Positions 7,593 to 17,875 of a stretch of 46,442 bases of DNA are shown piece by piece. How positions within the stretch are numbered: the first letter of the stretch is position 1; the number at the start of each line of letters is the position of its first letter. The DNA comes from Rhizobium sp. Q54 (GTDB lineage: Bacteria > Pseudomonadota > Alphaproteobacteria > Rhizobiales > Aestuariivirgaceae): assembly GCA_945889445.1 (NCBI GenBank), contig CAMDBX010000024.1:1-46442 (forward strand), given 5' to 3'. Made by a program: the position numbers and the translations under genes. The notes beneath the pieces were generated by a model. That model did not search any database and was not told the DNA's origin. It worked only from the letters and a program-made list of their open reading frames with translations.

Positions 7593-7987
7593 TCCGACCC
7601 ATCTTCTGCGGTGAGCCGCCGATGAGACCATTACCTACGCGATCCTAGTTCCCGGGACGGATGGAATCCGGCACGGTTTAACCCTTAAGTAACTGCCCTT
7701 TGGCGGCTGATTCGAGAAGGTTAAAAAACCCTGAATTTAGCTGGTGTGGGTAACTGACGCCGGTTTCCGGCACGCGCTGTCCGACGGTGAGTGCCGGGTG
7801 CCTGTCTCGGCTCAGGAATTCCTGTTTAAATTGTTGGAATTACCAGGATCAACCTACGCTGCGTTCATGCTACCACGCCCAGAACAGCGGGCAACATGAA
7901 CCCAGGGTGGAACTGCAGGCAAGTTCGACCCGGCGCAGCAGGAAGCCGTCCAGAACCGCCAATCGTGGCATTGCAGGGCGGGATTGC
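7593..7987. other. Intergenic region upstream of gspD
   Basis: About 400 bases between the gspD start and the terminator of the carbonic anhydrase gene. It must hold the gspD promoter. AT-rich sequence is seen at 7676-7740 and 7805-7850, the latter around a GGAATTCC palindrome. No coding frame here is convincing; the open frames overlapping 7787-8083 are antisense to each other and lack support. Confidence 0.5.
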
Positions 7988-8015
7988 AAAAAGCCACCGC
8001 CTGTGTGGCGGTGGC
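7988..8015 (-). terminator. Intrinsic terminator of the carbonic anhydrase gene
   Basis: On the minus strand GCCACCGCC pairs with GGCGGTGGC around a five-base loop, followed directly by TTTTT. It lies about 30 bases beyond the stop of the carbonic anhydrase gene. This is a textbook Rho-independent terminator. Confidence 0.88.
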
Positions 8016-8045
8016 TCCGGAATGCGGTTGGCAGTCGGTGAAAAA

Positions 8046-8768
8046 TCAGGCGGGGAAATCAACCTTGCCGGAATCGAGGTCATAGACGGCGAAGACCACC
8101 TTCACCTTCTTCTCCTCGACGAGTTGCCTGACGATCCCGCTCAGCCTGACAACTCTCTCGGCGGTCATCCTGGCACTCTCGCGGATGGTGTTGGCGACGA
8201 AGTCCCCTTCCTTGCCCATCTCGGCCCTCGCGGCTGGGAGGATCGAATCGATCATCGGGGCGATGAAACCGGGAAGCACGGCGCCCGTCTTGGCGACCTC
8301 GCAGGCAGCCTTGACGGCACCGCAGCTCGAGTGGCCCAGCACGACGACGAGCGGCGACCCGAGAACTGCCGCGCCATATTCGATGGTGCCGAGGACATCG
8401 GTGTCAGCGATGTTGCCGGCATTCCGGCAGATGAAGAGTTCGCCTAGGTTGAGGCCACCGAAGACGAGTTCCGGCGGCACACGGGAGTCTGCGCAGGACA
8501 GGATGGTGGCCCAGGGCGCCTGGCCTTCCACGAGATCCGAACGCCGCTTATCAAGAGCGTTTGCGCAGAGTTCGGGAGATTTCGCGAAATTGGCGTTGCC
8601 TTCCTTGAGCTTGGCAAGTGCCGCGTCAGGATCAAGCGAGGTGGGCATCACGCCCGCGGCGCGTGACTGGCTTTGCCAGCCGCCCAGCGCAAGTGCACCC
8701 GCGGCGAGGCCCGCTGCCGAGCGGAGCATGAAGTTGCGGCGGTCTTTATCGATGCATGATTGGCACAT
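8046..8768 (-). CDS. Tat-exported beta-carbonic anhydrase
   Basis: The 240-residue protein is a beta-class carbonic anhydrase, which interconverts CO2 and bicarbonate with an active-site zinc. The zinc motif CADSR and the later HSSCGA are both present, supplying Cys, Asp/Arg dyad, His and Cys. The N-terminus (DRRNFMLRSAAGLAAGALAL) is a twin-arginine signal with a following hydrophobic stretch, so the enzyme is probably exported folded to the periplasm. This group differs from the cytoplasmic beta enzymes by the signal. The ATG at 8768 is preceded by GGGGAAAG, a good ribosome binding site. The gene is monocistronic, with its own terminator. A periplasmic enzyme could convert CO2 for uptake or buffer the envelope; this is inference. 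Confidence 0.93.
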   Translation of the reverse strand: MCQSCIDKDRRNFMLRSAAGLAAGALALGGWQSQSRAAGVMPTSLDPDAALAKLKEGNANFAKSPELCANALDKRRSDLVEGQAPWATILSCADSRVPPELVFGGLNLGELFICRNAGNIADTDVLGTIEYGAAVLGSPLVVVLGHSSCGAVKAACEVAKTGAVLPGFIAPMIDSILPAARAEMGKEGDFVANTIRESARMTAERVVRLSGIVRQLVEEKKVKVVFAVYDLDSGKVDFPA

Positions 8769-8918
8769 TGGTCTTTCCCCACGTTAGCAGTAAAGCCTAG
8801 CAGCGACAGATCGGGGGAACCAGAGCGTAGTATTACCCATTTGCAGCCGGCCTCAATTGAGTTGCGGCGAGGCGACCACAGACCGCCACAACGTCATACA
8901 GCTGTCATGCCGACCGGT

Positions 8919-9233
8919 TCAGCCCACGTCGATCAATACCTTGCCGCCCTCGACCTTCACTTCGTAGATCTTGAGGTTCACGCAGACGGGCGCGCCCTTG
9001 GCCGCGCCGGTGCGGTAATCGAAGCGACCGTTGTGCTTGGGGCACTCGATGATGTGGTCCATCACCAGCCCGTCGGCGAGGTGGATCTTCTCATGGGTGC
9101 ATAATCCGTCGGTGGCAAAATATGCATCTTCAGGCGAGCGGTAGATGGCGAAGGTGTGCCCGCCATGGTCGAAGCGCATCACGTCTTCGGGGTCGATGTC
9201 CCCGACATTGCAGGCGGCAATCCAGTTGGGCAT
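8919..9233 (-). CDS. MocE-like Rieske [2Fe-2S] ferredoxin
   Basis: This 104-residue protein is a single Rieske domain with both cluster motifs, CTHEKIHL and CPKHNGRF (C-x-H and C-x2-H). It resembles MocE, the ferredoxin first described in rhizopine (3-O-methyl-scyllo-inosamine) breakdown. It probably passes electrons to the membrane desaturase/hydroxylase encoded just upstream. The start at 9233 was chosen because the family begins with a Trp-Ile after one to three residues and because AAGAGAGACGAG sits just ahead. An ATG at 9254 overlaps the upstream stop (ATGA) and would add seven residues. The matching ferredoxin reductase (MocF) is not in the window. Confidence 0.9.
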   Translation of the reverse strand: MPNWIAACNVGDIDPEDVMRFDHGGHTFAIYRSPEDAYFATDGLCTHEKIHLADGLVMDHIIECPKHNGRFDYRTGAAKGAPVCVNLKIYEVKVEGGKVLIDVG

Positions 9234-9250
9234 TTCTCGTCTCTCTTCAC

Positions 9251-10321
9251 TCATTCAGCCGGCACGGCGTGTGTTGGGTGCTCGCGCGGGATGGGCCGCT
9301 GGACCGACCAGCCGGGCTCCCGGATCTGCCGGATGATGGCCGGAATGATCTCGGCATATGCGGCAATGGTGCTGGGGTAGGGCGGCGGGCAATAGGGCTT
9401 CATCTCCGCGTGCAGTTCGGGCAGGCGATGGTAGGGCACCATCGGGAACATGTGATGCTCGATATGATAATTCATGTTCCAGTACAGGAAGCGCAGAACC
9501 GGGTTCATGTAGACGGTGCGGCAGTTCAGGCGATGGTCCAACACGTTTTCCGGCAGCCCAGAATGCTGCGTCAATCCGGTGATGATGTGAAGCCAAGCGC
9601 CATACATGGTGGGTAGCGGGCCGATGAACAGCATCGGCAGGATCGAGCCGATGGCAATCGAGAAGGCGATGACGGCAAGGTGGATCGCCAGCCAGACGCG
9701 CGCCGTGCGGTAAACCTTGGCGCGCTCCATCTCCGGAATGTAGTCGGCCTCGTCGGGCGTGAGGCGGCCGAGTGAATGGCGGACCATGCTCTTGATCTCG
9801 CCCCACACCTGCGGCACGGCGAAGAACATCAGGATCACCTTGAGGATCACCGTCGGGCGCATCACCGCCACTTCGGGGTCACGGCCGACGATGATTGTAT
9901 CGGTGTGGTGGCGGGTGTGGCTCCAGCGCCAGACCGTGGGCTCGCGCATGATCATGAAGCAGGCGATCTGGTAGACCACCTCGTTCATCCATGCCGTCTT
10001 GAATGCGGTGCCATGGCCGCACTCGTGCCAGCGCGAATCCGTCGAGGAGCCGTAAAGCACGCCATAGGCCAGGAAGAAGGGGATGGACCACGCCGTGGGC
10101 CAGAAGTGGAAGGCGAGGCCGCCGGTCACCAGGAAGGCGGCGATCCAGATGAGGGTATCGCGGATGGCAGGGCCGTCGGAACGTTTCATCAACTCCTTCA
10201 TCCGCGCCCGCGGAATGGGTGCCCGATACCACTCGGCATTGGCGAGGCCGTGCTCCAGCGCAAAGCGACTGGAGGGGCCGGTCAGGCTGTAGTCGTGGGG
10301 TGTCGGCAGGGAACTGTCCAT
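9251..10321 (-). CDS. MocD-like membrane fatty acid desaturase / hydroxylase
   Basis: The 356-residue protein is a membrane di-iron enzyme. It has the three histidine boxes of the desaturase superfamily: HECGH, HTRHH and HIEHH. Several hydrophobic segments are present (for example LIWIAAFLVTGGLAF and LAIHLAVIAFSIAIG). Members insert double bonds or hydroxyls or demethylate small substrates using O2. The nearest described relative is MocD of rhizopine catabolism, but most relatives have no known substrate. It forms an operon with the Rieske gene that follows, its presumed electron donor. The ATG at 10321 was chosen because the family N-terminus begins there; the open frame further upstream belongs to a decayed gene. 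Substrate is unknown. Confidence 0.88.
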   Translation of the reverse strand: MDSSLPTPHDYSLTGPSSRFALEHGLANAEWYRAPIPRARMKELMKRSDGPAIRDTLIWIAAFLVTGGLAFHFWPTAWSIPFFLAYGVLYGSSTDSRWHECGHGTAFKTAWMNEVVYQIACFMIMREPTVWRWSHTRHHTDTIIVGRDPEVAVMRPTVILKVILMFFAVPQVWGEIKSMVRHSLGRLTPDEADYIPEMERAKVYRTARVWLAIHLAVIAFSIAIGSILPMLFIGPLPTMYGAWLHIITGLTQHSGLPENVLDHRLNCRTVYMNPVLRFLYWNMNYHIEHHMFPMVPYHRLPELHAEMKPYCPPPYPSTIAAYAEIIPAIIRQIREPGWSVQRPIPREHPTHAVPAE

Positions 10322-10369
10322 CGTGCGGTCCGGGTCGTTGGTCGGAACGAATCCTAACGTCACCCGGAA

Positions 10370-11365
10370 AATGGAACAAGCACTCCATGACCTGTGCGCC
10401 CACATGGCAAGTGGCGCCGGGTGGGGACCCGCCGCTACTGCGCTTAGCCTCGGCCAGCGTCTTGGCGGCGAGCGGCAGGCCATCATATTGTGCCAGCAGA
10501 TTCTCACGCCTGTGGCCAACCTCGCCGCGCAGCACGGCTCCGAAGCCTGAGGAGAAATGCCAGGTGTTGCCGCCTGGGTTGCTCTCCAGTGCATAAAGCT
10601 TGCCGGTCTTCGCTTCGCGCAGGATGTCGATGCCCTGCAGCGGCACGTCAGGCAACACGAAGGAGACCTGGCGCGCGGAGGCGGCGATCTCCGGCTCGTC
10701 GACCAGAACGCGCGTTTTGGTGACGCTGGCGTTGGTGGCGATGTTTGCCGAGGCGATGGTCTGGACGCTGGAGGTGACTGGCGGTTGCGCCGCCTTCAAT
10801 TCCACCCGCATCGTGTAGAGCGGCGTGCCGAACAAGCACAGCACCCGATAGTGGCGGGGATGGCGCCCGATGTCGATGATGGTCCGCACCATGAAGCTGT
10901 GGCGCTGGATCGGGTGGGCGGCGGTAAAGTGCTCGCGCCGCAGGGCGCCAAGAAGGGCGGTGGGTAACCACACTGCACCCCCGCGCGGAGGTGAACGCGG
11001 GGTCCAGGGGCTTGATCACCACCAGGGGACCCCACACACGGGGGGTCAGGTCGATGCCCCAGAAGAACGGCCTGGGCCCTGGGCGTGGCGATCCGGTTCC
11101 GGCCATAGGCCTGCTCCTGCTCGGTCTTGGGAATGGGCAGGCAGCCGAACAGGTGGCCCGCCACCGGTAGCGGCGCATGCAGCTGGCACAGCGCCACGAT
11201 CATGGTGGGTATGGGCGACCCGGGGCACAGTTCTCCCTTGTCCGCCCAGTGCATGATGACCTCGATCGACGGGTCCGACTGCCGGATCATGGCGGCAATC
11301 GCCTCGAAATCCGGCGAATAGTCGTCCGGCTCGTCCTAGCGGGGAAGGATAAGCGGGCGGCGCAT
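10370..11365 (-). pseudogene. Decayed ATP-grasp protein gene
   Basis: Minus-strand frames joined in order give one protein interrupted at least three times. It starts at ATG 11365 (MRRPLILPR), hits TAG at 11336-11338, and continues through FEAIAAMIRQSDP to AYGRNRIATPRAQA. It then shifts frame to FFWGIDLTPRVWGPLVVIKP, and shifts again to IIDIGRHPRHYRVLCLFGTP and DILREAKTGKLYALESNPGG. The last block has the Glu-Ser/Asn arrangement of the ATP-grasp metal site, so the ancestor was probably an ATP-dependent ligase-like protein. The 3' limit is approximate because the final frame runs on into the desaturase gene. Three separate lesions make sequencing error unlikely as the whole cause. Confidence 0.72.
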
Positions 11366-11457
11366 GGAATCTCCTTCGAAAACTCCCAATTTAACACACT
11401 CTCGCCAAAGAGTAGGGTGAAGAAGCCTGCAACCGGACAGCTGGAACGGACACTCAC

Positions 11458-12219
11458 ATGCGGAACGCCTTCACCTCCCTGCTTGCCCTCGGCCTTGTGG
11501 CGGCCGCCCCCGCCTGCGCCCAGGCGGCCGGCGTAACAGTGAGCTATAATCTTGACGTCGGTCCGCTGACGGTCACCGAAGTCAAGTTCACCGTCACGGT
11601 CTCCGGCGGCGAGGCGCATGGCAAGGCGCGCATCCGCACGGCGGGCATGAGCCGGGTGTTCTCCGAATTCGGTGCCACCGCTGTGGGCGAGGCGCGGCTT
11701 GTCGAGGCAAGCCCCGAGCCGGTGACCTACACCATCACGCGTGACGAGTCCGACACGCGAAAGGTGACCACCGTGCGGTGGGATGGCGGCCCGCCAAGCT
11801 ATGATCCGCCGATGAAGAAGTCCGACCGCAAGGAAAGGCTTGACGCGGCGATCGCCAACGGCGTCGTCGATCCCTTCACCGCCGTGCTGCGCATCGGCAT
11901 GGCGGGCGACAGCCCGTGTCCCTCGACGCACCAGGTTTTCGATGGTCGCGAGGTGTTTGAACTTGCCCTGTTCGACAAGGGTGCCGGCAAGCTCGACGGC
12001 GACGCGGCATGGAAGGGTGATGTACAGCGGTGTGAAGTGCGCTGGACGCCGATCGCCGGCCGCGCCAAGGACAAGGGCGTTCCGGGCGACAGCTACGACG
12101 TGGCCTTCGCGCCCGTTGCCGAACTCGATGATGGCCGCAAGCTGTGGCTGCCCGTCGAGATGTCCGGGAAGCTGAAGAGCCTGAACTTCAGGGGCTATGT
12201 CACCAAGGTCAGCGACTAG
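11458..12219 (+). CDS. DUF3108 exported protein
   Basis: The 253-residue protein has a clear signal peptide (LLALGLVAAAPACAQA) followed by a beta-rich domain like the DUF3108 family, a periplasmic or surface protein group with no settled function. Features include a start VTVSYNLDVGPLTVTEVKF, a central DPFTAVLRIG block, and a late KLWLPVEMSGKL strand. Two Cys in the mature part (around residues 158 and 196) could form a disulfide. It is divergent from the ATP-grasp pseudogene, with 92 bases between. It is followed by convergent oxidoreductase genes. A GGA-type ribosome binding site precedes the ATG. Function is not known. Confidence 0.82.
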   Translation: MRNAFTSLLALGLVAAAPACAQAAGVTVSYNLDVGPLTVTEVKFTVTVSGGEAHGKARIRTAGMSRVFSEFGATAVGEARLVEASPEPVTYTITRDESDTRKVTTVRWDGGPPSYDPPMKKSDRKERLDAAIANGVVDPFTAVLRIGMAGDSPCPSTHQVFDGREVFELALFDKGAGKLDGDAAWKGDVQRCEVRWTPIAGRAKDKGVPGDSYDVAFAPVAELDDGRKLWLPVEMSGKLKSLNFRGYVTKVSD

Positions 12220-12220
12220 C

Positions 12221-12259
12221 CAGCCCGCGACACCGACACAACGCGAGATGGCGGGCTGA
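12221..12259. terminator. Possible hairpin between convergent genes
   Basis: AGCCCGC just after the DUF3108 stop pairs with GCGGGCT about 30 bases further on. The loop is long and there is no T-run, so this is a weak candidate. Confidence 0.25.
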
Positions 12260-12310
12260 GGTGGATGAACAGCCGTCGCCGATGTGCCCGCGCATGAGGC
12301 TGGCTCAAGC

Positions 12311-13363
12311 TCAGTCCTTCGGCACCCATTGCACGGGCTTCACGGCAGCATGGGTTCGCGCCGCCTCATAGGCGGCTTCCACCAGCGCATAGGTCTTGAG
12401 GTTGTCCTCGCCCGAGGTGTCCGCCGGCAGTCCATCGCGGAAGCGCTCGAACACATGGCGATTGGTGTGCAGCACGGCCTCCTGCGAGACATGCCAGGGA
12501 CGGCTCGTCCAATGCAGCAAGGGCCCGCCGACCTGATCCTCGAAGCTGAGGCCCTGCGTCGTCACGATCACTTTCTCGCCCTTGGTGAGGATCACCGACC
12601 CTCCGTCACCCTCGATCTCCAGCATGGTCTCCGGAAAGGCATCGTCACGGCGCTTTGCGCCATAGCTGGCCTCCACCACCGAGACCGCTCCCGAGGTGTG
12701 GCGCATCAGCACGGTGGCCGTATCCTCACCGCGGGTCTTCGGGTTGCGCTTCTGCGTCTCGCAGGACAGGTGCGCCACTTCGCCAAGGAAGTAGCGGGCC
12801 AGGTCGAGGATGTGGATGCCGACGTCCTGGATGACCAGCTTCTCCTCTTCCGCCAGATAGGGCTGGCCGCGATAGACGTCGAAGCCAGTGCGCCACGAAA
12901 GCCGGGCCCAGGTGGGCGTGCCGATGGTGCCCTGGTCGAGAATCTTCTTCACCGCGCGCATGGCGGAGGCAAAACGGAAATTCTCGTGCACGGCCAGCCA
13001 GGCCTTGTGTTTCCTGGCCGTCTCGACGATGGCGATGCAGTCATCCCAAGTGGGTGCGAAGGGCTTCTGCACCACTGCCGCCACGCCGCGTTCGGCCGCG
13101 ATGGCGGCCAGCGCCTTGTGGGTATCCATGCGGGTGGCAATGTCGAGGAGGTCGATCTTCACCGTGTCGAGCATGCGCCCCATGTCGGTGAAGTGCGGGA
13201 CGCCGAAAGCCTTTCCGGCGGCGGCGGCGCGGGCCTCGTCACGGTCGCAGACGGCGGAAAGGACCGCACCCTCCGGCTTCAGGTCGGCCCAGGCGTTGAG
13301 ATGGTTCTGGGCATAGAATCCGCACCCCACCATGCCGATTGCCACCGCTTGCTTCGCCGCCAT
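12311..13363 (-). CDS. Gfo/Idh/MocA family oxidoreductase
   Basis: The 350-residue protein has an N-terminal NAD(P)-binding Rossmann fold (GMVGCGFYAQNHLNAW) and the family's catalytic Lys-Pro (VVQKPFAP). It continues with a C-terminal alpha/beta domain containing DVGIHILDLARYFLG, whose Asp and His fit the usual catalytic positions. Members oxidise or reduce the hydroxyls of sugars, inositols and related polyols. The start at 13363 is favoured over the ATG at 13378 because GGGGAGGA lies seven bases ahead. It is downstream of the chemoreceptor gene on the same strand, with 79 bases between. The substrate cannot be read from sequence; no inositol or sugar operon surrounds it. Confidence 0.88.
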   Translation of the reverse strand: MAAKQAVAIGMVGCGFYAQNHLNAWADLKPEGAVLSAVCDRDEARAAAAGKAFGVPHFTDMGRMLDTVKIDLLDIATRMDTHKALAAIAAERGVAAVVQKPFAPTWDDCIAIVETARKHKAWLAVHENFRFASAMRAVKKILDQGTIGTPTWARLSWRTGFDVYRGQPYLAEEEKLVIQDVGIHILDLARYFLGEVAHLSCETQKRNPKTRGEDTATVLMRHTSGAVSVVEASYGAKRRDDAFPETMLEIEGDGGSVILTKGEKVIVTTQGLSFEDQVGGPLLHWTSRPWHVSQEAVLHTNRHVFERFRDGLPADTSGEDNLKTYALVEAAYEAARTHAAVKPVQWVPKD

Positions 13364-13442
13364 GACAGTCCTCCCCATCTCGCAAAACCAATTGATGTTT
13401 ACCGGAGGTCATGGCGGCTTGTCGCGTGCAATCTCCTGCGGC

Positions 13443-15341
<1,899 letters not shown>

Positions 15342-15351
15342 TTATTTGGGG

Positions 15352-15714
15352 TCAGAGGATGTCGCCGGGGGCGGGGGCAAGCGTGTCGTAGAAGGTCTTC
15401 AGGCGCGCGAGTGGCGAGCCGCTCGCCGTCACCTCGGCACCGTAGCGCGGGGGTATGGCCCATCGCACCACGCAGGACACCGCACCGACCATCTGGTGAT
15501 TGATCAGCACCCGCTGTCCCGGCCGAAGCATCACGAGGCTGTCGGATGTGAACCCCAGGCCGCCTTCGGACACATCGGTAAGCCTGGCCCACACCTCGCC
15601 CCCCGGCGTTCCCAGCAAGATCCGCAGGCTGCAGGGCCGCCGCGCGAAGCGGCGGCGCTGATCGAGGGCGGAGCAGATCTCCGTGCGGCGCAGGCCGTGG
15701 CTTTCGGCAGGCAT
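15352..15714 (-). CDS. PilZ domain protein (c-di-GMP receptor)
   Basis: The 120-residue protein is essentially one PilZ domain. The c-di-GMP binding motifs are visible: RRRFARR (RxxxR type) near residue 20 and DVSEGGLGF (DxSxxG) near residue 47, followed by LRPGQRVLI. PilZ proteins bind the second messenger c-di-GMP in the cytoplasm and change motility, polysaccharide synthesis or development. It lies 76 bases upstream of the chemoreceptor gene on the same strand, so the two may be co-transcribed and link c-di-GMP to taxis. It is divergent from the sugar kinase gene. Confidence 0.88.
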   Translation of the reverse strand: MPAESHGLRRTEICSALDQRRRFARRPCSLRILLGTPGGEVWARLTDVSEGGLGFTSDSLVMLRPGQRVLINHQMVGAVSCVVRWAIPPRYGAEVTASGSPLARLKTFYDTLAPAPGDIL

Positions 15715-15822
15715 GTAGGGCTCCTCGCTTGGGCTCGTGGCGGACGCTATGGCAGCATGGTTGTCTCAAACTTGAGTGCCGTCGCCGTTCACGGCATTCT
15801 CGGCGCTGACAAGGAATGGAAT

Positions 15823-16680
15823 GTGCCAGTAGGAACCTTCGCCACCGTGGGCGATAATTGCATCGACCGCTTCCTTCCGCCGGTGGGTGACTGCCTGGTG
15901 GGCGGCAATGCCGTGAACGTGGCCGTGCAACTGGCGCGGCTCGGATGCGCGGTGGATTACCTGGGCGCGGTCGGCGCAGATCCCGGCGGCGAGGCGGTCT
16001 GCACCGCGCTTGAGGCCAATGGCGTTGGAACCGGTCGCGTGCGCCGGTTGCCGGGCGAGGCCACGGCACGGACCGACATCGAGACCTTGCCCGATGGCGA
16101 CCGGCGCTTCGTGTTCGAGAGCTTCGGTGCCTGCGACGCCTACCGACCGGATGCGGCCGACCTTCAGTTTCTGGCGCGAAAGCGCCACGTCCACATCGGC
16201 TGGATGCGCGGCGCCGTGGCCTTGCGCCAGACGCTGCGGGTGGCGGGTGTCGTGGTCTCCCAGGACCTGACGGTGAACAACGAGCCTTCCGAACTGGATT
16301 CCGCCGGGCTCGATATCGCCTTCGGCTCAGCCATGCCGCAGGCGGGTGAAGCCGAGTCTGAGCGATTCCTGGCGCTTGGTGCCCGGTTGGCCGTCATCAC
16401 CCTCGGCGCGGCCGGAAGCCTGGCCAATGACGGCCGTCAGCTGCTGCGCGTCGATGCGGTGCCCACCGAGGTTACAGATACAACCGGGGCGGGAGACTCC
16501 TTCATTGTGGGCTTCCTGGGAGCACACGCCAAGGGCTTGATAATAAAGGAGTGTCTTCTGCAGGGCGCAGCGCTGGGGGCCGCCGCTTGCCGTCATCGCG
16601 GCGGGTTTCCGCAGCGGCCCCTGCAACCATTTGTTCACGATATGCGCGCCGGGAACGAAAGACCCTTGGAGCCAGATTGA
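15823..16680 (+). CDS. PfkB-family kinase, fructoselysine 6-kinase (FrlD)-like
   Basis: The 285-residue protein is a ribokinase-fold (PfkB) kinase. It begins FATVGDNCIDRFLPP with GGNAVNVAVQLARLG, the arrangement of FrlD, which phosphorylates fructoselysine, rather than that of ribokinase or fructokinase. The C-terminal catalytic signature is TTGAGDSFIVGFLGA, including the base Asp and anion hole. GTG at 15823 was chosen because AAGGA lies seven bases upstream and the family starts here; an ATG at 15757 would add 22 non-conserved residues. The partner deglycase (FrlB) and transporter are absent, so substrate assignment is only by resemblance. The DUF2279 gene follows after 21 bases. Confidence 0.85.
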   Translation: MPVGTFATVGDNCIDRFLPPVGDCLVGGNAVNVAVQLARLGCAVDYLGAVGADPGGEAVCTALEANGVGTGRVRRLPGEATARTDIETLPDGDRRFVFESFGACDAYRPDAADLQFLARKRHVHIGWMRGAVALRQTLRVAGVVVSQDLTVNNEPSELDSAGLDIAFGSAMPQAGEAESERFLALGARLAVITLGAAGSLANDGRQLLRVDAVPTEVTDTTGAGDSFIVGFLGAHAKGLIIKECLLQGAALGAAACRHRGGFPQRPLQPFVHDMRAGNERPLEPD

Positions 16681-16701
16681 GTTTCTAGTAACTGTTTCCG
16701 C

Positions 16702-17805
16702 ATGAGGAAGACTGGCGCAGCGGCAGTGGGATGCTTGCTGTCCGTGGCGTTGTCGGGCGTCGCGGACGCGGGCGACGTCGTGACCAGCAGTGCCGCCGCC
16801 TTTGATCTCGCCACCCTGCAGCCGTTCATTCCGCTCACCGGCGAGGCCGTGCTGACCAGCGATGAGATCGTTGCCCTCGGCAAGCAGGACAAGTTCAGCA
16901 TCCTCCCCACCTCGGCGGTCGGCGATCCGATGCGCCCTGAGCGGACCAATTCGCCGGTGGCCAATTTCATCAACGGTGTCGAGTACAATCTCCAGCACAT
17001 CGACGTGTCGCAATACGGCGACTACAGCTTCGATGTGTTCTGGGACCAGTCGAAGACCGTCAAGTGGGACATCCTGGCGCTCTTCGGCGGCGTCACGGTT
17101 TTCGGTATCAACAACTGGGACTGGGGCAGTTCCGGCTATCACTTCGAGAGCGAGGGCTGGTTCGGCGAAGACACCAAGTACGGCGGCATGGACAAGCTTG
17201 GCCATGCCTACACCGGCTATGTCGTTTCGCAGTACTTCACCCAGCGCATCGCCCATTCGGTGGATGACCCGGCCAACGCCGCCATCACCGGCGCTCTGCT
17301 CGGCATGGGCTTCCAGACCTACATCGAATTCTTCGACGGCTTTTCCGGCGGACATGGCTTCTCCTACGAGGACCTCATCGCCAACGGCGTCGGTGCCAGC
17401 TTCTCATTCCTGCGCAATACCGTTCCGGGCCTCGCCGAGAAGGTCGATTTCCGTCTCGAGTACTGGAGCGCGTCGGAATATCACGACTGGGACCCTTTCA
17501 CCGATTATGACGGCCAGCGCTATGTCCTCGCGCTGAAACTGTCCGGCTTCGAGAAGCTGGACCAGACGCCGCTGCGCTTCCTTGAACTGCAGGCGGGCTA
17601 TTACACCGAGGGTTACACCGACCAGAGCCGCGATGCCGGCGTCGAGCCAACGCGCAACCCCTATCTGGCGGTTGGCCTGAACCTCAACGAGCTGCTTGGC
17701 GAAGCGCCCGAAGTGGCTGACACCCTGCCGGGCATGGCGGCCAGCACGCTTTTCACCTATTGGCAGCCGCCTTACACCTACGTGTCTACCTCCTACCACG
17801 ACTGA
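16702..17805 (+). CDS. DUF2279 exported protein
   Basis: The 367-residue protein has a signal peptide (AAAVGCLLSVALSGVADA) and a DUF2279-like core with GMDKLGHAYTGYVVSQYFT and a later FDGFSGGHGFSYEDLIANGV block. The conserved Asp, His and Gly-His residues suggest a functional site or metal contact. The second half is rich in aromatic residues and alternating strands (LRFLELQAGYYTEGY), suggesting association with the outer membrane. No biochemical function is known for the family. It follows the PfkB gene by 21 bases, so it may share its transcript, and precedes the Crp-type regulator gene by 70 bases. Confidence 0.8.
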   Translation: MRKTGAAAVGCLLSVALSGVADAGDVVTSSAAAFDLATLQPFIPLTGEAVLTSDEIVALGKQDKFSILPTSAVGDPMRPERTNSPVANFINGVEYNLQHIDVSQYGDYSFDVFWDQSKTVKWDILALFGGVTVFGINNWDWGSSGYHFESEGWFGEDTKYGGMDKLGHAYTGYVVSQYFTQRIAHSVDDPANAAITGALLGMGFQTYIEFFDGFSGGHGFSYEDLIANGVGASFSFLRNTVPGLAEKVDFRLEYWSASEYHDWDPFTDYDGQRYVLALKLSGFEKLDQTPLRFLELQAGYYTEGYTDQSRDAGVEPTRNPYLAVGLNLNELLGEAPEVADTLPGMAASTLFTYWQPPYTYVSTSYHD

Positions 17806-17875
17806 GACTCGGGCAGCGGCATTCTCAGCTGCCGCAGGCTGTGTTAGTGATAGTGGCGATACGGGGGGCAGGCCT

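Noticed and set aside
7896-8447. Plus-strand frame across the terminator and the carbonic anhydrase gene
   Set aside because: It spans an intrinsic terminator and is antisense to a gene with intact zinc motifs.
16327-17355. 342-codon minus-strand frame across the kinase and DUF2279 genes
   Set aside because: It crosses two real genes of the other strand and resembles nothing.
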